Assembly: GCA_040391785.1 (NCBI GenBank)
Contig: JBEBXH010000024.1
Coordinates: forward strand, 1 to 64,000
Length of the DNA: 64,000 bases
Direction: 5' to 3'
Origin: UBA5239 sp040391785
GTDB lineage: Bacteria > Verrucomicrobiota > Lentisphaeria > Victivallales > Victivallaceae
The translations under genes were made by a program, and so were the position numbers. Below, one piece after another: positions 17,909 to 27,034 of the stretch. Within the stretch, counting starts at the first letter, position 1, and every line of letters begins with the position of its first letter. The notes under the pieces are model-generated. The model did not search any database, was not told where the DNA came from, and saw nothing but the letters and a program-made list of their open reading frames with translations.

Positions 17909-17933
17909 AAAAAAAGCCAGTCTTGCGACTGGC
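17909..17933 (-). terminator. Terminator of tRNA-Phe
   Basis: On the minus strand GCCAGTC-GCAA-GACTGGC is a perfect 7-bp stem with a tetraloop, followed by seven T residues. It lies 14 bases after the tRNA 3' end. Confidence 0.9.
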
Positions 17934-17947
17934 GTGTGGTAAAAAAA

Positions 17948-18023
<76 letters not shown>

Positions 18024-18234
18024 ACCGGTATATCAGGTTGACCAAATGCCGGTCAACTGAATGAGTCATTAATAAACACCATTTTTGTTTTTTTACAAGC
18101 GCTTTTATTGATTTTTTTGAGATTTTTTTGAACTTTTTTCTTTATACAGATTTTGAGGTGGGTAGAGGAAGCCGTTTTTGACTGAGATATCTCTGTGTCG
18201 CGGAGAGGGTTCGGCGGAAAAATGATGCGTTCAG

Positions 18235-18257
18235 GTGCGAGATGCTCAGTCTCGCAC
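18235..18257 (-). terminator. Hairpin over the lpxB stop codon
   Basis: The perfect 8-bp arms GTGCGAGA (18235-18242) and TCTCGCAC (18250-18257) enclose the lpxB TGA region. On the minus strand a T5 run follows after about a dozen bases, so this is a weak terminator candidate. Confidence 0.4.
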
Positions 18258-19409
18258 GGCGTCGAGGCAGATGACGGCCGCGCGCTGCGAAGCGCTGGCG
18301 AAACCGCCGGAAATCATTTCCACCACCTTGTGCATGTCGCTTTCCACTTCGGCACGATGTTCGCCCTCCGGCAGAATGCGTTCGACGGCCGGCACCAGGT
18401 TGGTTGGATTCACCCGGTATTGGAAAAATTCCTGAAACACTTCTTTGTCGGCAATAACGTTTACCATGGTGAAAAATCCACGGTACAGCCGGACCAGCAG
18501 CCCCGCCGTCAACGCGGTGAAGAAGTTGAGTTTGTACACCACCACCAGCGGCAGCCCCTGAATGGCGCATTCGACCGTAACAGTGCCGGAGGCGGCGATA
18601 CCGGTACCAGCGCACTGCTGCCAGTATGAAGTATCACCGGTAGTGATTTCGATGGGCGGCATATCCGGGTGACTGGCCCGGAATTCCTTGTAAACCGCGG
18701 AGCAATGTTCGAAAATCTTCACCCGGGGCGTCGGAAGGACGAATTTCAAGGTTGGATGTTTCTTGCTCAGCACCAGCACGGTTTCGAGCATGGGAATCAG
18801 CAAACGGTTGATCTCCATGGTGCGGCTGCCGGGCAGCAGAAGCAGGGTATTCGGGTCGCGGGCGGCTTTCGGGTCGCGCTTCTCTGCGATGATCTCGATC
18901 AGCGGGTGGCCGACGAATTCCACGTCGAGTTTGGTACCGGCATAAACTTCGGTTTCAAACGGAAAGATCACCATCATTTTGTTGCAGTATTCGGCCAATT
19001 TGGGAATACGGCCCTTGCCCCAGCTCCAGACTTGCGGGCTGACGTACCAAATCACTTTGTGACCGCGCTTGTGAAGCTGTTTAGCCAGGCGCAGGTTGAA
19101 TCCCGGATAATCAATCAGGATGATCGCGTCCGGTTTTTCCTGGTCCGCCCGGCGCAGCAGCAGTTTGAAGATCTTGACAATTTTGCCGATGATCTTCAGG
19201 ACTTCCACGATACCGACCACGCCGAGCTCGGTGGCGTCGACCATGATCTCCATGCCGGTTTCGGCCATGCGGGGGCCGCCCATACCGGCGACGCGCAGCT
19301 TGTCGCCGCGCCGCTCCGCCTCGGCACGCATTTCCCGGCAAAGCCTCGCGCCGTACATGTCGCCCGAGGACTCGCCGGAAATGATCCAGATGTTCCGTTC
19401 CTTATTCAT
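18246..19409 (-). CDS. lpxB: Lipid-A-disaccharide synthase LpxB
   Basis: LpxB joins UDP-diacylglucosamine and lipid X to make the lipid A disaccharide on the inner-membrane face. The 387-residue protein has the N-terminal ISGESSGDMYGARL block, GMGGPRMAETGMEI near 45, VLIDYPGFNLRLAKQ-like (IILIDYPGFNLRLAKQLHKR) near 98, and YVSPQVWSWGKGRIPKL near 125, all hallmarks of the GT19 family. The ATG at 19409 shares one base with the purH stop (TGATG); a TTG one codon upstream is less likely. It shows that the organism makes LPS. Coupling of lpxB to a purine gene is unusual but has no clear functional meaning. Confidence 0.95.
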   Translation of the reverse strand: MNKERNIWIISGESSGDMYGARLCREMRAEAERRGDKLRVAGMGGPRMAETGMEIMVDATELGVVGIVEVLKIIGKIVKIFKLLLRRADQEKPDAIILIDYPGFNLRLAKQLHKRGHKVIWYVSPQVWSWGKGRIPKLAEYCNKMMVIFPFETEVYAGTKLDVEFVGHPLIEIIAEKRDPKAARDPNTLLLLPGSRTMEINRLLIPMLETVLVLSKKHPTLKFVLPTPRVKIFEHCSAVYKEFRASHPDMPPIEITTGDTSYWQQCAGTGIAASGTVTVECAIQGLPLVVVYKLNFFTALTAGLLVRLYRGFFTMVNVIADKEVFQEFFQYRVNPTNLVPAVERILPEGEHRAEVESDMHKVVEMISGGFASASQRAAVICLDAVRD

Positions 19410-20521
19410 CAATGATGCGAGAAAATCCGTTCCGAAGCATGGTAAAGAGCCACGCCAAGCTCATTGGCGCGCTTGATGACCTCGGCGTCTTTCAGCGAGC
19501 CGGAGGGGGCGATGATGGCGGTGACCCCGGCTGCGGCGGCGGTTTCCACGCCGTCGGCAAACGGGAAAAATCCGTCGCTGGCCATGACCGATCCGTCGAG
19601 CGTGCCGGCTCCCTGGTATTTGGCATTGAATTTGGCGATCGCCTGTTCAATGGCCCCCACGCGATCCTGTTCACCGGTGCCCACGGACAGCGTCTGGCCG
19701 TTTTTGGCGATAACCACGCCATTCGAGCGCACGCTGATATTCACGTACCAGGCAAACAGCAGATCTTCGAGCTGTTCCGGAGTAGCGGCCACGGTGGATT
19801 CCACGCGGCCGCAGGCTTTGTTCTCGCCAACGGCCGGTTTCAGGTCGGCCAGGCTGCGCAGATTGGTCAGCAGCGGCTCGGCCATCACCAGCGAACCGTC
19901 GGCCAAGACCTTGATCGTATATTCGCCACGGTCGCCGACGAACTTCGGCAGCGACGCCAGGTTGCCGCATTTGATGACGCGGATATGGCGGTTCAGCTTA
20001 TAAGTTTCCTGATCGTTGAAAACGGCCATGGCGCCCGGGGTTACGGACGGCGCGACAACGCATTCGTTGAACGTGGCCATAATTTCTTTGGCCGTAGTTT
20101 CGTCGATTTCGACATTGAAGGCGATGGCACTGCCGAAGGCCGCGCGGGCGTCGCAGTCGCGCGCCTTGATATAAACGTCGCACAGCGATTCGCCGGGACG
20201 GGACACCGCGGCGCCGCTCGGATTCACGTGCTTCATGACCGCACAGGCGGGTTTGTCGAAAAACTTGACGATATTCAAGGCATAGGAAATATCTTCGAGA
20301 TTGGTCTGCGAAAGGCCGCTTTTGCCGTCTTTCAGGATCTCCATGTCGCCGATGGGCGTGACCGTGTCGGCCGGCTTGTAATAAGCGGCCGGCTGATGCG
20401 GATTGGTACCGTAACGCAAGTCATTGACTTTGACGTATTCACGGCCGTTGACCACGGTTTTTTCGGGAAAATCGCCGACATTTTTCGACAGATAAGTATT
20501 GCGGTTGAGCTCCTGCGCCAT
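19409..20521 (-). CDS. purH: AICAR transformylase, PurH without the IMP cyclohydrolase domain
   Basis: A 370-residue protein that matches only the transformylase (AICARFT) part of bifunctional PurH. RYGTNPHQPAAYYK is near residue 36, and CAVMKHVNPSGAAV near 93 holds the catalytic Lys-His pair. Further AICARFT segments are ARDCDARAAFGSAIAFN, ASDGFFPFADGVE and the C-terminal ITAIIAPSGS-like stretch. The N-terminal MGS-like cyclohydrolase domain of about 200 residues is absent, and there is no room for it upstream. The enzyme would formylate AICAR to FAICAR in purine synthesis. Ring closure to IMP must be done by another protein, such as PurO or a separate cyclohydrolase. Confidence 0.88.
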   Translation of the reverse strand: MAQELNRNTYLSKNVGDFPEKTVVNGREYVKVNDLRYGTNPHQPAAYYKPADTVTPIGDMEILKDGKSGLSQTNLEDISYALNIVKFFDKPACAVMKHVNPSGAAVSRPGESLCDVYIKARDCDARAAFGSAIAFNVEIDETTAKEIMATFNECVVAPSVTPGAMAVFNDQETYKLNRHIRVIKCGNLASLPKFVGDRGEYTIKVLADGSLVMAEPLLTNLRSLADLKPAVGENKACGRVESTVAATPEQLEDLLFAWYVNISVRSNGVVIAKNGQTLSVGTGEQDRVGAIEQAIAKFNAKYQGAGTLDGSVMASDGFFPFADGVETAAAAGVTAIIAPSGSLKDAEVIKRANELGVALYHASERIFSHH

Positions 20522-20626
20522 AATTTAATATTCCTCCAAAATTTGATTTATTCTTTTAATATAAATTCATGCTATTAAGGTAGACGCGTTTTGCCCTTTT
20601 CGCAAATGTCGGAGGAATAAAAGCGC

Positions 20627-21724
20627 TTAAATTATTTCCAGCTCGTCCATACCGGGCAGCTTCGGAAACGGCTGCGCCGGCTGCAGCTGATACCAGAACG
20701 CCACCGAGCAAATGTCCGGCTGTTCCGGCAAAAAGCGCCCGCCGTCGCGCCAGCCAAGCGCCTGAATCGTCACCCGGATATCTTCCTTGAAGCGAACCGG
20801 GTCCATCACGTGCCAGCGGTACATGGCGTGGCGCTGCTGCGACCGGTACAGGCCGTCCGGCCGGATCACCTGATGATGCCCCATGAACGGCGTCGAATAA
20901 ATCTGATACCCACCCACATCCCAGTTGTAGGAACCGCCGAAATAATCCTCGGTGCCGGTGCCGCAGATGGTCGGAAACTCCTTGTCTCCATCCAGATAGA
21001 ATTTGATTTCTCCTTCACCCCACCAGCCGTTGTTATTGAGTCCCCAGCCCATGACGGTGCCGACGTAGTGCCCCTGCCCTTTGACGCCGTCCAGAATCGT
21101 GTAGACCTCTTTGTACGGCAACGGGTTGACGCGCCGGAACTGCGCGTGAAAATAGGCGGCGTCCTCCGGAATATCGGTCAGGGTATAGTTGACCTGATAA
21201 TAGAGTGCCGCCGGTTTGGCCGGGTGAATGTTTTCCAGCGTGATCCGGCAATGCTTGCGGAAGGGCATTTCCCAGAAACAGTTCATGCCGTTTTTGGGGT
21301 TCACCGCCACCGGCAGCGAGTTCAGCGCCGGGAAATATTCCATGGTCCGCGGATTATCCCCCTTGTTCCATGGCACGCCGAAGAAATCACACACCGGGCA
21401 CTCCACCGCCGGCAGCTCCCGGCCATCCCAGTAAATCCGCAGAATCATGTGGCGTCCCATCTCGCCGGTTACCCACATGCTCTGGATCGCCCCCGGACCT
21501 GCAATATCCGCCATGACATAGGTTTCGCCCGGCTCGATCTTGTCCCAGGCGTGGCATTTCCAGCCGACGCCCAGGTCGCGGGACGGCGAATCCGGCTGTG
21601 CCGGGTCCATGCCCCCCGCCCCCCTGGCCCCGGTCCGGTTCTCCGCCGAAATCGACCTTGTCTCGGCATTCGACAGACGCGACAGCGTCCCCAGCGACAT
21701 ATTCAATCCATTGAAATCATTCAT
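20627..21724 (-). CDS. GH172-type (DUF2961) glycoside hydrolase
   Basis: A 365-residue DUF2961 protein. The paired glutamate segments GWWGEGEIKFYLDGD (near 233-247) and CGTGTEDYFGGSYN (near 254-267) match those that carry the catalytic glutamates of GH172 enzymes; the founding member is an alpha-D-fructofuranosidase/difructose dianhydride I synthase. VMADIAGPGAIQSMWVTGE near 70 begins the jelly-roll core. The Met at 21724 is chosen because GGAG lies six bases upstream. There is no signal peptide, so the substrate is probably an imported glycan fragment. It is divergent from an AraC regulator that probably controls it. The exact substrate cannot be inferred. Confidence 0.85.
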   Translation of the reverse strand: MNDFNGLNMSLGTLSRLSNAETRSISAENRTGARGAGGMDPAQPDSPSRDLGVGWKCHAWDKIEPGETYVMADIAGPGAIQSMWVTGEMGRHMILRIYWDGRELPAVECPVCDFFGVPWNKGDNPRTMEYFPALNSLPVAVNPKNGMNCFWEMPFRKHCRITLENIHPAKPAALYYQVNYTLTDIPEDAAYFHAQFRRVNPLPYKEVYTILDGVKGQGHYVGTVMGWGLNNNGWWGEGEIKFYLDGDKEFPTICGTGTEDYFGGSYNWDVGGYQIYSTPFMGHHQVIRPDGLYRSQQRHAMYRWHVMDPVRFKEDIRVTIQALGWRDGGRFLPEQPDICSVAFWYQLQPAQPFPKLPGMDELEII

Positions 21725-21809
21725 TTGCATCTCCTGCATTGTTTGTTATATTATATCACTGAAGAAATATTTTCGAATAGCAGAATTCATTATTAATTTG
21801 GCATTTTTT

Positions 21810-22631
21810 ATGATTCCGTTTAAATATCTGAAATACATCGATAAGCACTTCGAGACCGATCTGCATATCTCCGGCGTCGGGGTGCGGGAAACGATGAAGC
21901 CGAGCATCATCAACCGCCCCAACGGCACCTGCGACCGGCTGCTGATGTATTTCTACACCCCGGTCGTGCTGAAAATCGGCGGCGAACCGACGCCCTGCCC
22001 CGCCGGGACGCTGTTTCTCTGGCCCGACCAGGCGAGCCATTATTACGGCAACGCCGAAGCCGAGTACATCCACAGCTGGATGCATTTTCACGGCAGCCTG
22101 GCCGACGAACTGCTCGCCGAAACCGGGTTCCCAGAAAATACGCCTTGGGTTCTGCACCATCCCGAAGTGTTGGAAAAACGCCTCTATGACCTGTGGCTCG
22201 AGCTGACCGCCGCCGCCTCGCCCCGGCTGATCCGGTTGCTCTTTGAGTTGCTGATTCGCGAAACCGCCCGCGAACACCGGCACGCCGGGGATGAGCCCAT
22301 TCCCGACGGAATCCGGACGGTGAAAGCTTATCTGGACGGCAACCCGGTCCGGCGTGCGGAGCTCCCGGCACTGGCGCGGATGAGCGGATTTTCGGTGCCG
22401 CATTTCAGCGCGCTCTTTCGCAAACACTACGGCATCGCGCCGCTGGCCTACCGGAATAGGCTGCGGCTGGAGCACGCGGCGCACCTCCTGACCAATCACA
22501 ATCAGCGGATTTCCGAAATCGCCGAAGCGACCGGTTACGAAGACATCTATCAGTTTTCGCGGGCGTTCAAGAAACATTTCAACATCAGTCCCAGCGGAAT
22601 GCGATTTAATTTCCGTAGCGATTTGAAATAG
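21810..22631 (+). CDS. AraC-family transcriptional regulator
   Basis: A 273-residue regulator. The N-terminal half is a cupin-like domain with MYFYTPVVLKIGGEPTPCPA and FLWPDQASHYYG segments; the C-terminal 100 residues form the AraC double HTH (RAELPALARMSGFSVPHFSA, then RISEIAEATGYEDIYQFSRA and KHFNISPSGMR). The ATG at 21810 is preferred over earlier in-frame starts that would lie inside the divergent GH172 gene. The intergenic 85 bases hold a minus-strand TATAAT. The GH172-type gene is the probable target. Confidence 0.88.
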   Translation: MIPFKYLKYIDKHFETDLHISGVGVRETMKPSIINRPNGTCDRLLMYFYTPVVLKIGGEPTPCPAGTLFLWPDQASHYYGNAEAEYIHSWMHFHGSLADELLAETGFPENTPWVLHHPEVLEKRLYDLWLELTAAASPRLIRLLFELLIRETAREHRHAGDEPIPDGIRTVKAYLDGNPVRRAELPALARMSGFSVPHFSALFRKHYGIAPLAYRNRLRLEHAAHLLTNHNQRISEIAEATGYEDIYQFSRAFKKHFNISPSGMRFNFRSDLK

Positions 22632-22677
22632 TTTCAATTGCATTTATATTATTAGACTTTATACGAAAGGACGAGAA

Positions 22678-23310
22678 GTGGACGGATTATTCATCACATT
22701 CGAAGGGCCGGAGGGAGCGGGCAAAACCACTCAGATCAAACTACTGGTGCCATGGCTGCAATCACGCGGCAGGCTCTGCCTGACCACCCGCGAACCGGGG
22801 GGAACCCCGCTGGCGGAGAACATCCGCGAAGTGGTCAAGCATCACAATACTTCCGAGCCGGTTTACAATCAGACGGAACTATTGCTTTTCGCGGCCAGCC
22901 GCGCCCAGCACGTTCAATACCGGATCAAGCCCGCGCTGGCGGAGCGGCAGGTGGTGATTTGCGACCGCTTCACCGACTCCACGCTGGCATACCAGGGCTA
23001 CGCCCGCAACGGCGACATCGAGTTCATCCGGATGTTGAACAATTACGCCACGGACGGTTTGCAGCCGCACCTCACGATTCTGATGGACCTGGAGCCCAGC
23101 CGGGGGCGTGAGCGTACCAACCACCGGCCGGAAACCCAGGGCATGCACGACCGTCTCGAATCCGAAAACAACGATTTCCACGAAAAAGTCCGCAACGGCT
23201 ACCTGAGTCTGGCCCGCGAAAACCCCGACCGCATCAAGGTCGTCCGCGCCGACCGGAGCCCTGAAGAGATCCACACTGAAATTATACGCATCCTTGAAGA
23301 AGTTTTATGA
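22678..23310 (+). CDS. tmk: Thymidylate kinase
   Basis: Tmk phosphorylates dTMP to dTDP. The P-loop FEGPEGAGKTTQI is at residues 8-20, TREPGGTPLAENIR is near 38, and the DR[FY] motif VICDRFTDSTLAYQGYAR is near 97. The 210-residue length is typical. The start is GTG (22678), preceded by GAAAGGA. It overlaps holB by four bases (ATGA); tmk-holB is a common bacterial pair. Confidence 0.95.
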   Translation: MDGLFITFEGPEGAGKTTQIKLLVPWLQSRGRLCLTTREPGGTPLAENIREVVKHHNTSEPVYNQTELLLFAASRAQHVQYRIKPALAERQVVICDRFTDSTLAYQGYARNGDIEFIRMLNNYATDGLQPHLTILMDLEPSRGRERTNHRPETQGMHDRLESENNDFHEKVRNGYLSLARENPDRIKVVRADRSPEEIHTEIIRILEEVL

Positions 23311-24359
23311 ATTTTAATGATTTTGCCGTAAAGTACCCCGAAATAACCGACTGCCTGAAGCGCGCCCGCCGGGAAGGCCGCCTCGCCCACGCTTATCTGC
23401 TGCACGGCGACACCCCCGAAATACGGCGCGATTTCGCCAAGGCACTCGCTCAACTGGCGATCTGCCCGAATATGCAGCCGGACGGTGCGCCGTGTGGCGT
23501 CTGCCCCATCTGCGACCAACTGAACCGCGACATTTACCCGGAGTATCACACCCTGAGCCCCATCGGCAAAGCCTGGCGGATTCAGGTGGGCGACCGCACC
23601 AATCCCGAGCCGAACACCGTCCGCTGGTTCGAAGAGCAATTTTACCTGACCAGTACCTCCGGGGCAGACCGCAAAGTCGGAGTCATTTTCGATGCCGACC
23701 GCATGAACACCGAGTCGCAGAATGCTTTCCTGAAAACCCTTGAGGAGCCGCCGCCGGATTCATTTTTCATCGTGGCCACCGGCAACCCCTCGGCGTTGCT
23801 GCCGACCACCCGTTCGCGTTGCCAGAGCATAACGCTGCTGGAGAACCGCTGTCACTTCAATTTCCCCGGGGCCAAAGAGCTTTTTATGGCGCTGCACAAG
23901 CTCCAGTTCGAAGCCGCCGGCAACCTTCCCATGGCCGAGCAGGCCGCCGCCAACATCATCGCGTTGTCGCGCCAACTGGAAGACCAGGCCGAGGACAAGA
24001 CCAACGCCGAGTGGGCCGAGCGCCTCGACCAGGCCGAGGAAATGGACCCCGCCATGCGCAAGCGGTTGGAGAAACAGGTGGCGTCGGGTGCCGCGGGCGA
24101 GTACATGCGCGTCCGCAATTATTTCCTGGGTGCCATCCATACCTGGTTCGCACAGGTTTACCAGCTCTCGGCCGGAGCCGACCGGGCACATCTCGCCAAT
24201 CCGGAAATTTTCGAAGGGCTCGAGCTGCGTCCGGTACCGGAAGCGCGCGCCTTGAGCGCCCTGCAGGAGGCCGACAGCCTGGTCTACAACATGTATTTCA
24301 ATATCAACGAAGAACTGGCGATCCGCTCATTCTGCATGAATGTGGCGCTGAAAAAATAA
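23307..24359 (+). CDS. holB: DNA polymerase III delta-prime subunit
   Basis: A 350-residue clamp-loader subunit. The zinc-binding cysteines CPNMQPDGAPCGVCPIC are near residue 53, VGVIFDADRMNTESQNAFLK near 124 is the Walker-B-like region, and LEEPPPDSFFIVATGNPSAL and TTRSRCQSI (sensor/SRC motif) follow. The P-loop position is degenerate (LHGDTPEIRRDFAK), as expected for delta-prime, which does not hydrolyse ATP. Translation is probably coupled to tmk through the ATGA overlap. Confidence 0.92.
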   Translation: MNFNDFAVKYPEITDCLKRARREGRLAHAYLLHGDTPEIRRDFAKALAQLAICPNMQPDGAPCGVCPICDQLNRDIYPEYHTLSPIGKAWRIQVGDRTNPEPNTVRWFEEQFYLTSTSGADRKVGVIFDADRMNTESQNAFLKTLEEPPPDSFFIVATGNPSALLPTTRSRCQSITLLENRCHFNFPGAKELFMALHKLQFEAAGNLPMAEQAAANIIALSRQLEDQAEDKTNAEWAERLDQAEEMDPAMRKRLEKQVASGAAGEYMRVRNYFLGAIHTWFAQVYQLSAGADRAHLANPEIFEGLELRPVPEARALSALQEADSLVYNMYFNINEELAIRSFCMNVALKK

Positions 24360-24396
24360 ATTGTATATCAATCATCAATCATCAGGAGTAAACAGC

Positions 24397-25158
24397 ATGA
24401 AAAAATCACAAATTGCCGCACAGCTTTATACGCTGCGGGATTTCTTAAAAACCCCGGAGGACATCGCCAAATCCCTCGCCAAGGTCCGCCAGATCGGTTA
24501 CGAAGCCGTACAGATTTCCGGCATGGGCGAAATTTCCACGTCCGAACTGAACAAAATTCTCGCCAATGAGGGCCTTGTCAACTGCGCCACCCACGAGAGC
24601 GGCAAATCCATCGTCGAAGAAACCGACAAAGTGATCGCCCGCCTCCAAGAACTCAACTGCAAGTTCACCGCTTATCCGTACCCGCATCAGGTGCCGGCGA
24701 ACTACGACGAAGCCGTGGCACTCGCCAAACAGCTCAATACGGCCGCTGAAAAAATGGCCGCCGCCGGCCAGGTCCTCTGCTATCACAACCATGCCATCGA
24801 ATTCCGCCGTTTCGACGGCAAACTGATGCTGGATATTTTTTATGACAACGCCCCGGCCATGTACAGCGAACTCGATACGTACTGGGTTCAGTCCGGCGGC
24901 TGCTGCCCGACTCAGTGGGTCAAGAAAATGGCCGGCCGTCTCCCGCTGCTGCACCTGAAGGATTTCATGATTGGCGAAGATAACAAGGGTACCATGGCCG
25001 CCATCGGCGCCGGGAACCTCGATTGGCCGTCCATCATCGCCGCCGCCGAAGCGGGCGGTACCGAATGGTATATCGTCGAGCAGGACGTCTGCCCGAAGGA
25101 TCCCTTCGAATGCCTGGCCGACAGCTTCAAATTCATCAACGACAATTTCGTCAAGTAA
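24397..25158 (+). CDS. Sugar phosphate isomerase/epimerase (xylose-isomerase-like TIM barrel)
   Basis: A 253-residue TIM barrel of the AP-endonuclease-2/IolE-like family. It begins KKSQIAAQLYTLRDFLKT, with LCYHNHAIEFRRFDGK near 130, MYSELDTYWVQSGG near 158, and LHLKDFMIGED near 190; the His, Glu and Asp residues in these strands are the usual metal ligands. The ATG at 24397 has AGGAG eight bases upstream. It resembles the protein at 34413-35159 (both have QLYTLR/QLYTIR and D[TV]YWV segments), so the two are paralogues. A strong terminator follows. Substrate unknown. Confidence 0.85.
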   Translation: MKKSQIAAQLYTLRDFLKTPEDIAKSLAKVRQIGYEAVQISGMGEISTSELNKILANEGLVNCATHESGKSIVEETDKVIARLQELNCKFTAYPYPHQVPANYDEAVALAKQLNTAAEKMAAAGQVLCYHNHAIEFRRFDGKLMLDIFYDNAPAMYSELDTYWVQSGGCCPTQWVKKMAGRLPLLHLKDFMIGEDNKGTMAAIGAGNLDWPSIIAAAEAGGTEWYIVEQDVCPKDPFECLADSFKFINDNFVK

Positions 25159-25173
25159 TTGTTTTTATCGACT

Positions 25174-25213
25174 AACGCCGGGTGCGAGTTTTTTACCGCA
25201 TCCGGCGTTTTTT
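25174..25213 (+). terminator. Terminator of the isomerase gene
   Basis: The arms AACGCCGGGTGCG (25174-25186) and CGCATCCGGCGTT (25197-25209) pair along nearly their full length around a 10-base loop, and a T run follows. Its end overlaps the stop codon of the convergent phosphoethanolamine transferase gene. Confidence 0.88.
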
Positions 25214-26906
25214 ATTTCTTGGCTTTCTCGTACGGAACCTTACCGGAATCCATGGTGCGCGGCTGCGGCTTAAATTTCGTCGAAAAGAAATTCTTTTCAT
25301 CCGGGAAACCGTCCCAGGTCAGCTGCGCCAGCGCGGCAATTCCCCAGAACGCCTTATCCGCCTGCAGCGGCATATCCAGATTCTTTTCCGCTTCGGCGGT
25401 AAACTCCGGGAACTTCTCGCGGTAAGATGTGGAGAGCCAGACCAGGAACGGAATTTCGTACGCGTCGGGATTCCGGCTGCTTGCCGAACGGAAGGTTTTC
25501 ACCCCGTCGCTGACGACTTCGCCGTGGTCCGCCACATACAGCATGAACGTTGGGCGGTCCAGCTTCTTCAGCTCCGCAACCACGCCGCCCAGCACCTGGT
25601 CAGTAAATGCGATGCTGTTATCATATTCATTGAGCAGCCTGGCATACTCGGGCGCCAGCTGCCGGTTCAAATCGTCCGTGAGCGCGTCAAAGGGCCCGAA
25701 ATCATCCGGATAACGCGAATCGTAACCGATATGGCTCCCCATCAGGTGAAGGATCACGATCACCGGGCCGTCGCTCTCCGCCAGTGCCTTGCGGCACGGT
25801 CCGAGCAGAGCATCGTCCAACACATTGGGCTGAGCTTCCTGCAGGTATTCCATCGAGTCGGCGTGAACGAAAACGAGGCTGATCGGACCATCGTATTTCC
25901 CCCAGCGGTATTGATTCGAAATCATGTTGACCTTGAAACCGCCCTGCTTGAAAATATCGACCAGCGAGCATTTGGCATCGTGCCGGTTCGGCCCGATCTC
26001 GCTCATCGTCATCAAATAGCGGATGGCCCACGTGGTCGTGGTATAGGCGCTGATCACGTCATTGTAAGCCAGAACCGGCGGCTCCGCCTTCCGCATTTCC
26101 GCATCGGTCGCCCGGGGATAACCGTAAATTCCCATGTGGTTGCGGGTGGCGGATTCGCCGATCACGATGACCCCGGCCAGATTGTTCACCTCCGGTTTGA
26201 TCTTGCGAACATTCGGGGGAATTTCGGGATTCTTCGCCATCTCCCGGAGCTTGCCGAATTCCTGCTGAAAAAGTACGTAGTTAAAGACGAGGCGCGTACA
26301 CGAAGCGCGGTTCAAGCTGCGTTCGGCCTTGCCGATGACGATATACCGGGCGGTGCTGATCGTATAAGGCAGCAGCAGCAACACCCCGAGAATAACCGTA
26401 TAACGGGTGGCCCGCAGCGGTTTGCGCCAGATCAGGTAGATCATGCCGCCCAATCCAAGCAGGAATACCAGCGCGATGATGATCAAGCTGGCACTCTTCA
26501 AAAAGCCTAGGAACTCGACGGTTTCCTGTTCCGACGACGCCAGCACCACCGGTATGATGTCCCCGTCCAGCTGTATATGAAAATGAAAACTGAGCAATAC
26601 GCTGGTACAGGCGACCAGCCAGAGCACCGGCAGCAGCACCGTCATATAGATCCGGCTCCCCCATTTGCCGAAAAGCAGCAGCGGTGCCGAAAAAGCCAGA
26701 AACAGCGGCAGCGCCTGCAGCAGCGGATTCGTAAAGGTATTATTCACCTCGCTCAGGAACAAACTCGCATACTCAATAACCGGCAACAGGATAAAAATGC
26801 CCAGAAACAGCAGATAATTTTTAACCGTCCCGGTCTCGACCGGAAATTTACCGGCCAGCCATTTATACGCGCCGCGAATATGAGCGACCACACTTCCCAA
26901 CTGCAT
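25212..26906 (-). CDS. Phosphoethanolamine transferase (EptA/CptA-like, sulfatase fold)
   Basis: A 564-residue inner-membrane enzyme. Residues 30-190 hold about five transmembrane helices (LLFLGIFILLPVIEYASLFL, LFLAFSAPLLLFG, VLLPVLWLVACTSVLL, LIIIALVFLLGLGGMIYLIW and VILGVLLLLPY). The periplasmic alkaline-phosphatase-like domain begins with VIVIGESATRNHMGIYGYP (246-264), which carries the nucleophile hydroxyl residue, and has LYVADHGEVVSDG near the end for metal binding. Such enzymes add phosphoethanolamine to lipid A or LPS core. The N-terminal basic stretch before the first helix is normal. With the WaaP-type kinase nearby it indicates modified LPS. Confidence 0.88.
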   Translation of the reverse strand: MQLGSVVAHIRGAYKWLAGKFPVETGTVKNYLLFLGIFILLPVIEYASLFLSEVNNTFTNPLLQALPLFLAFSAPLLLFGKWGSRIYMTVLLPVLWLVACTSVLLSFHFHIQLDGDIIPVVLASSEQETVEFLGFLKSASLIIIALVFLLGLGGMIYLIWRKPLRATRYTVILGVLLLLPYTISTARYIVIGKAERSLNRASCTRLVFNYVLFQQEFGKLREMAKNPEIPPNVRKIKPEVNNLAGVIVIGESATRNHMGIYGYPRATDAEMRKAEPPVLAYNDVISAYTTTTWAIRYLMTMSEIGPNRHDAKCSLVDIFKQGGFKVNMISNQYRWGKYDGPISLVFVHADSMEYLQEAQPNVLDDALLGPCRKALAESDGPVIVILHLMGSHIGYDSRYPDDFGPFDALTDDLNRQLAPEYARLLNEYDNSIAFTDQVLGGVVAELKKLDRPTFMLYVADHGEVVSDGVKTFRSASSRNPDAYEIPFLVWLSTSYREKFPEFTAEAEKNLDMPLQADKAFWGIAALAQLTWDGFPDEKNFFSTKFKPQPRTMDSGKVPYEKAKK

Positions 26907-27034
26907 AGAACCTCACTTATTGAATTATCAGAACCGTATAAACTATCATGATTTTATTAAATAACAAGAGTATGAATAAAGATTTATCCCGCCAAAACAT
27001 TTGTATTAAGCACGATCCGGTGGTATATTTCCGC

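Noticed and set aside
18037..18057. GTTGACC-N7-GGTCAAC inverted repeat upstream of tRNA-Phe
   Set aside because: On the minus strand it contains a TTGACC that might be a -35 box, but the matching -10 would put the start inside the mature tRNA. No role can be supported.
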